Shown in pieces: positions 61,066 through 64,000 of a stretch of DNA of 64,000 nucleotides. Position numbers and translations under genes: made by a program. The notes under the pieces were generated by a model. That model ran no database searches, was not told where the DNA came from, and saw nothing but the letters and a program-made list of their open reading frames with translations. Numbering within the stretch: position 1 is the stretch's first letter; each line of letters starts with the position of its first letter. Origin of the DNA: QHXN01 sp032162705 (GTDB taxonomy: Bacteria; Acidobacteriota; Blastocatellia; Pyrinomonadales; Pyrinomonadaceae); the NCBI GenBank assembly GCA_032162705.1, contig JAVRON010000145.1, positions 1-64,000 on the forward strand, in the 5' to 3' direction.

Positions 61066-61836
61066 TCAAATCACCCTCGCCTCGGTGCGGAGCTTCTCGG
61101 CGAGTTGTGCGGCACCCTTCTTCGCGTCGCCGTCGCCGAGAAACTGCGTCTGCTTCTGTTTGAGTGGGAGGTAGATGCGCTCGACGGTCTGGAACTCGCC
61201 CGCGCCCGAGTCGGCTGCCGCTTGGACTTCGCGAATCTCTTTCTTCTTCGCGGCCATGATGCCCTTGAGCGTGGCGTAGCGAATCTGGCTGATGCCGGAC
61301 TGTATGGTCAGGAGCGCGGGCGTCTGCATCGTGTACCACTGATACCAGCCGCTCTCAAGCTCGCGTTTGACGCGGAGCTGCTCGCCCGAGTAATCGACTT
61401 CGATGACGATGGTCGCGTGCGGGAGCCTGAGGAGTTCGGCGACGATGACGCCCGTCTGCCCGTATCCCTGATCGTCCGACTGCAACCCGGCCAATACGAG
61501 GTCTGGCCCCTCGTCGCGAATCGCGTCCGCAAGGATTTTTGCCGCCGCGTATGGGCCCGACTTATCAAGGCCCTCCGCGATGATGTGGATGGCGCGGTCT
61601 GCGCCGCGCGCGAGCGCATCCTTGAGAACAGACTTGGCGCGCTGGGGCCCGAGCGTGCAGACGACGACCTCGCCGCCCTTCTTCTCCTTGAGGCGCAAAG
61701 CCTCTTCGAGCGCGTAGCCGTCCGACTCGTTGACCTCGAAAGAGAGGTCGCCCTCCTCAATCCACTTCTCATCCGGACGGACGCGCAGGATAGCGTCCTT
61801 GTTCGGAACCTGCTTCATTAAGACGACGATTTTCAT
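61066..61836 (-). CDS. etfB: Electron transfer flavoprotein beta subunit
   Basis: 256 residues of EtfB/adenine nucleotide hydrolase-like fold. Motifs include MKIVVLMKQVPNKDA, VNESDGYALEEALRLKE, DLVLAGLQSDDQGYGQTG and an AMP-binding region. It forms the flavoprotein with EtfA. It is separated from fabF upstream by the fourth CAGTAGT repeat. Confidence 0.95.
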   Translation of the reverse strand: MKIVVLMKQVPNKDAILRVRPDEKWIEEGDLSFEVNESDGYALEEALRLKEKKGGEVVVCTLGPQRAKSVLKDALARGADRAIHIIAEGLDKSGPYAAAKILADAIRDEGPDLVLAGLQSDDQGYGQTGVIVAELLRLPHATIVIEVDYSGEQLRVKRELESGWYQWYTMQTPALLTIQSGISQIRYATLKGIMAAKKKEIREVQAAADSGAGEFQTVERIYLPLKQKQTQFLGDGDAKKGAAQLAEKLRTEARVI

Positions 61837-61844
61837 AATCTCAA

Positions 61845-61996
61845 GTAGACAGTAGTCAGTAGTCAGTAGTCAGTAGTCAGTAGACAGTAGACAGTAGACA
61901 GTAGAAAACCTTTTCTCTTTGAGCAGTCAGAATAAAAACGTCAGCGACCTTAGCGCGGAGCGACTACTGACTACTGTCTACTGTCTACTGTCTACT
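61845..61996. repeat. CAGTAGT-type heptamer inverted repeat, copy 4
   Basis: Left arm has about nine units (GTAGACA, GTAGTCA mixed). Right arm TACTGAC, then TACTGTC units to 61996. The core starts AAAACCTTTTC and ends GCGCGGAGCG. The fabF stop codon (TAG, 61992-61994) lies inside the right arm. Confidence 0.92.
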
Positions 61997-63263
61997 CTTC
62001 TTCAAATCGTTTGAAGAGCAGCGCCGCGTTCGTGCCGCCGAAGCCGAAGCTGTTCGAGAGCGCGTAGTCTATCTTCGCCTCGCGCGGCTCGTTCGGGACA
62101 TAGTCGAGGTCGCACTCTGGGTCTGGGTTGACGTAGTTGATCGTCGGCGGCAACTTCCCTTCGTGAATGGCGAGCACGGAGAAGACTGCCTCGATGCCGC
62201 CCGCCGCGCCGAGCAGGTGGCCCGTCATCGACTTCGTTGAGCTGACGGGGAGTTTGTAGGCATACTCGCCGAAGGTCTTCTTGATGGCGAGCGTCTCGAA
62301 CTTGTCGTTGTAGGGCGTCGAAGTCCCATGCGCGTTGACGTATCCGACCTGCTCGGGCCGGACGCCCGCGTCTTTGAGCGCCATCGTCATCACACGCACC
62401 GCGCCCGAGGCCGTCTCGTCCGGCATCGTGATGTGAAAGGCGTCGGCGGTCATGCCGTAGCCGACCACCTCCGCGTAAATCTTTGCGCCGCGCGCACGCG
62501 CGAACTCAAGCTCTTCGAGAATCATCAGCCCCGCGCCCTCGCCGATGATGAAGCCGTCGCGGTCGCGCTCGAAGGGGCGCGAGGCGTGCGTGGGGTCATC
62601 GTTTCTGGTCGAGAGCGCGCGCATCGCCGCGAAGCCCGCGACCGACATCGGCGTGATGGCCGACTCCGCACCTCCGCAGATCATCACGTCGGCATCGCCG
62701 CGCTGGATGATCTTGAGGCTGTCGCCGATGGCGTGCGCGCCCGCCGCGCAGGCCGTGGCCGTCGCGGAGTTGGGCCCCTTCGCACCGAAGCGGATCGAGA
62801 CCTGTCCGGCGGCGAGGTTGACGATGGCCGACGGGATAAAGAAAGGAGAGACGCGATGCGGGCCTTCGTCTAAGAGCTTCGAGTGCTCGCGTTCGATGGC
62901 CCAGAAGTCGCCGATGCCGCTGCTGATGTATGTGCCGATGCGCTCGGCCACCTCTTCGCCGAAGCGGTCGCCGAGTTTCTGCCCGCGCTCGACGAGTCCC
63001 GAAGCATAGATCGCCTCGTCCGACGCGGCGATGGCGAAGTGGATGAAAGCGCCCATCTTGCGCGCTTCCTTCTTCTCGACGAACTTCAGCGGGTCGAAAT
63101 TCTTCACCTCAGCGCCGATCTTCACGGAGAATTTCGACGTGTCGAACTTCTCGATGTAACCGACGCCGCTCCGGCCCGCCATCAGCGCGCCCCACGTGTC
63201 GGCCACAGTGTGCCCGCAAGGTGTGACGAGGCCGAGGCCCGTAACCACAACGCGACGTTTCAA
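61992..63263 (-). CDS. fabF: Beta-ketoacyl-ACP synthase II
   Basis: 423 residues starting at a TTG (63263), which gives MKRRVVVTGLGLVTPCG and has AAGGAG nine bases upstream. Longer in-frame starts lack family similarity. The catalytic triad is Cys172, His312 and His349, with spacing identical to E. coli FabF. It elongates acyl-ACP in fatty acid synthesis. The stop codon is inside a heptamer repeat. Confidence 0.95.
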   Translation of the reverse strand: MKRRVVVTGLGLVTPCGHTVADTWGALMAGRSGVGYIEKFDTSKFSVKIGAEVKNFDPLKFVEKKEARKMGAFIHFAIAASDEAIYASGLVERGQKLGDRFGEEVAERIGTYISSGIGDFWAIEREHSKLLDEGPHRVSPFFIPSAIVNLAAGQVSIRFGAKGPNSATATACAAGAHAIGDSLKIIQRGDADVMICGGAESAITPMSVAGFAAMRALSTRNDDPTHASRPFERDRDGFIIGEGAGLMILEELEFARARGAKIYAEVVGYGMTADAFHITMPDETASGAVRVMTMALKDAGVRPEQVGYVNAHGTSTPYNDKFETLAIKKTFGEYAYKLPVSSTKSMTGHLLGAAGGIEAVFSVLAIHEGKLPPTINYVNPDPECDLDYVPNEPREAKIDYALSNSFGFGGTNAALLFKRFEEE

Positions 63264-63365
63264 AACTTTCGACTCCTTCACCCACAATGTAGGCGGTCGG
63301 GCATCGGTGGCGGCCAATGCCCTCGCCACTCCGCGGCTCGCTTTAGCCGACGGCGTGGCGAATCA

Positions 63366-63424
63366 GCCGCGCGCTTTGCGCGGCCGTCTCCGGCGCAGGG
63401 GCGCTGGACGTAAAGCCCCTGCGC
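63366..63424. promoter_or_regulatory. Twin hairpins between acpP and fabF
   Basis: Hairpin one: GCCGCGC (63366-63372) with GCGCGGC (63378-63384), loop 5. Hairpin two: GCGCAGGGGC (63393-63402) with GCCCCTGCGC (63415-63424), loop 12. Neither has a T-run. They could stabilise the acpP 3' end or attenuate fabF. Confidence 0.5.
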
Positions 63425-63442
63425 GAACCAACGCCCGCGCGG

Positions 63443-63697
63443 CTATGCCTTGTTCTTCGCCTGGTGCTGCTCGATGTAGTTGTATGCGTCGCGGACGCTC
63501 TGAATCTTCTCGGCGTCCTCATCGGGAATTTCGATGCCGAACTCCTCTTCAAAGCGCATGACGAGTTCGACCGTATCGAGCGAGTCGGCCCCGAGGTCGT
63601 CGATGAAACGCGCGTTCGGCGTCACCTCGTTCTCGTCTACACCCAGCTCGTCGATGATGATCTGCTTAACCTTTGCTTCAATCTCGGATTCGGCCAT
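63443..63697 (-). CDS. acpP: Acyl carrier protein
   Basis: 84 residues, acidic, with the LGADSLDTVELVM site; Ser39 takes the phosphopantetheine. Length and charge are as usual. It stands between fabD and fabF without fabG between them. The last 7 residues are Gln/Lys-rich. Confidence 0.96.
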   Translation of the reverse strand: MAESEIEAKVKQIIIDELGVDENEVTPNARFIDDLGADSLDTVELVMRFEEEFGIEIPDEDAEKIQSVRDAYNYIEQHQAKNKA

Positions 63698-63793
63698 TAT
63701 TCCTGCTCCTCTTTGTCTGAAGTTGGAAAACTCGAAAACTGTTTTGCCCGCGCGCTCCCGGCGACTGCCTCGCAGCGCGACGGCACGGCATGC

Positions 63794-64000
63794 TTAGACA
63801 CTCGCGGCTGCATGCCCGCCTCCATGCCCCTCTTCGCCGAGCGCCGTACGCGTCGAGGCGAGGCTCGCGGCGTCCTCAATGTTCAAGCTGCGCGCCCGCT
63901 TTGCGGTCTGACGGACGAGGCCGCTCAAGACCTTTCCGGGCCCGAGTTCGATGAACAACTCCACGCCCGCATCTACCAGAAGCTCAACCGACTCGCGCCA
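63794..64000 (-). CDS. fabD: Malonyl-CoA:ACP transacylase, C-terminal part
   Basis: The frame runs off the window edge; 68 residues and the TAA stop are visible. WRESVELLVDAGVELFIELG and PGKVLSGLVRQTAKRA match the end of FabD. The last 25 residues are an extra tail. It heads the fatty acid group seen here. Confidence 0.88.
   Translation of the reverse strand, partial: WRESVELLVDAGVELFIELGPGKVLSGLVRQTAKRARSLNIEDAASLASTRTALGEEGHGGGHAAASV

Overview
This window looks like chromosomal DNA of an Acidobacteriota member, probably class Blastocatellia. The pointers are a secreted von Willebrand protein of the type named for Acidobacteria (7106-8065), high GC content, overlapping gene starts, and many dispersed hairpin repeats. 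The class is an inference and no rRNA or tRNA gene is visible. The gene content is mostly core metabolism, cell envelope and signalling. I see no transposase, phage, toxin or CRISPR gene.

Layout. 135-9305: acyl-CoA carboxyltransferase; a C-terminal-processing-type protease homologue that has lost its catalytic Ser and Lys; RuvX; MltG; a run of secreted or lipoprotein genes ending in the von Willebrand protein; and D-Ala-D-Ala ligase. 9407-25032 (minus strand except one small secreted protein): arginase, AIM24-like and LOG proteins, AsnRS, an AmgK/MurU-like sugar kinase and nucleotidyltransferase pair, a HARE-HTH protein, polyprenyl diphosphate synthase, YajQ, TatD, MetRS, FolE, LarC and a sirtuin. 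25377-31276 (plus): ArgRS, DAHP synthase, a striking 20-21 bp repeat array, an endonuclease/exonuclease/phosphatase protein and a SpoU methyltransferase.

31605-40515 (plus) is a six-gene block: FHA protein, class B penicillin-binding protein, RodA/FtsW, PP2C phosphatase, Ser/Thr kinase, FHA protein. It matches in content the actinobacterial fhaA-fhaB-pstP-rodA-pbpA-pknA-pknB locus, so it probably couples septal or lateral wall synthesis to Ser/Thr phosphorylation. Its kinase carries an extracellular SH3-type domain where PknB has PASTA repeats. 40615-46990 (minus) is a signalling block: PocR-GAF-GAF-GGDEF cyclase, an AAA-like protein fused to an RsbW-type kinase domain, a STAS antagonist, and a GAF-HD-GYP phosphodiesterase. 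It joins partner switching to c-di-GMP synthesis and breakdown.

47272-58820 (minus) holds FolD, CoaE, two peptide-binding lipoproteins, two permeases, a Cys-rich secreted protein and two ATPases of a Dpp/Opp-type importer. 58929-59816 is a CusF-SCO fusion. 59919-64000 (minus) has EtfA and EtfB downstream of FabF, AcpP and the C-terminus of FabD.

The feature least explained by known gene functions is the set of inverted repeats between genes. Several families (units GTGATAA, CAGTAGT, AGTCTGA, GAAGGGY) are built from 7-bp tandem units. Each arm, read inward, is rich in stop codons in all three frames, and several neighbouring genes end on a stop codon inside or at the edge of such an arm.
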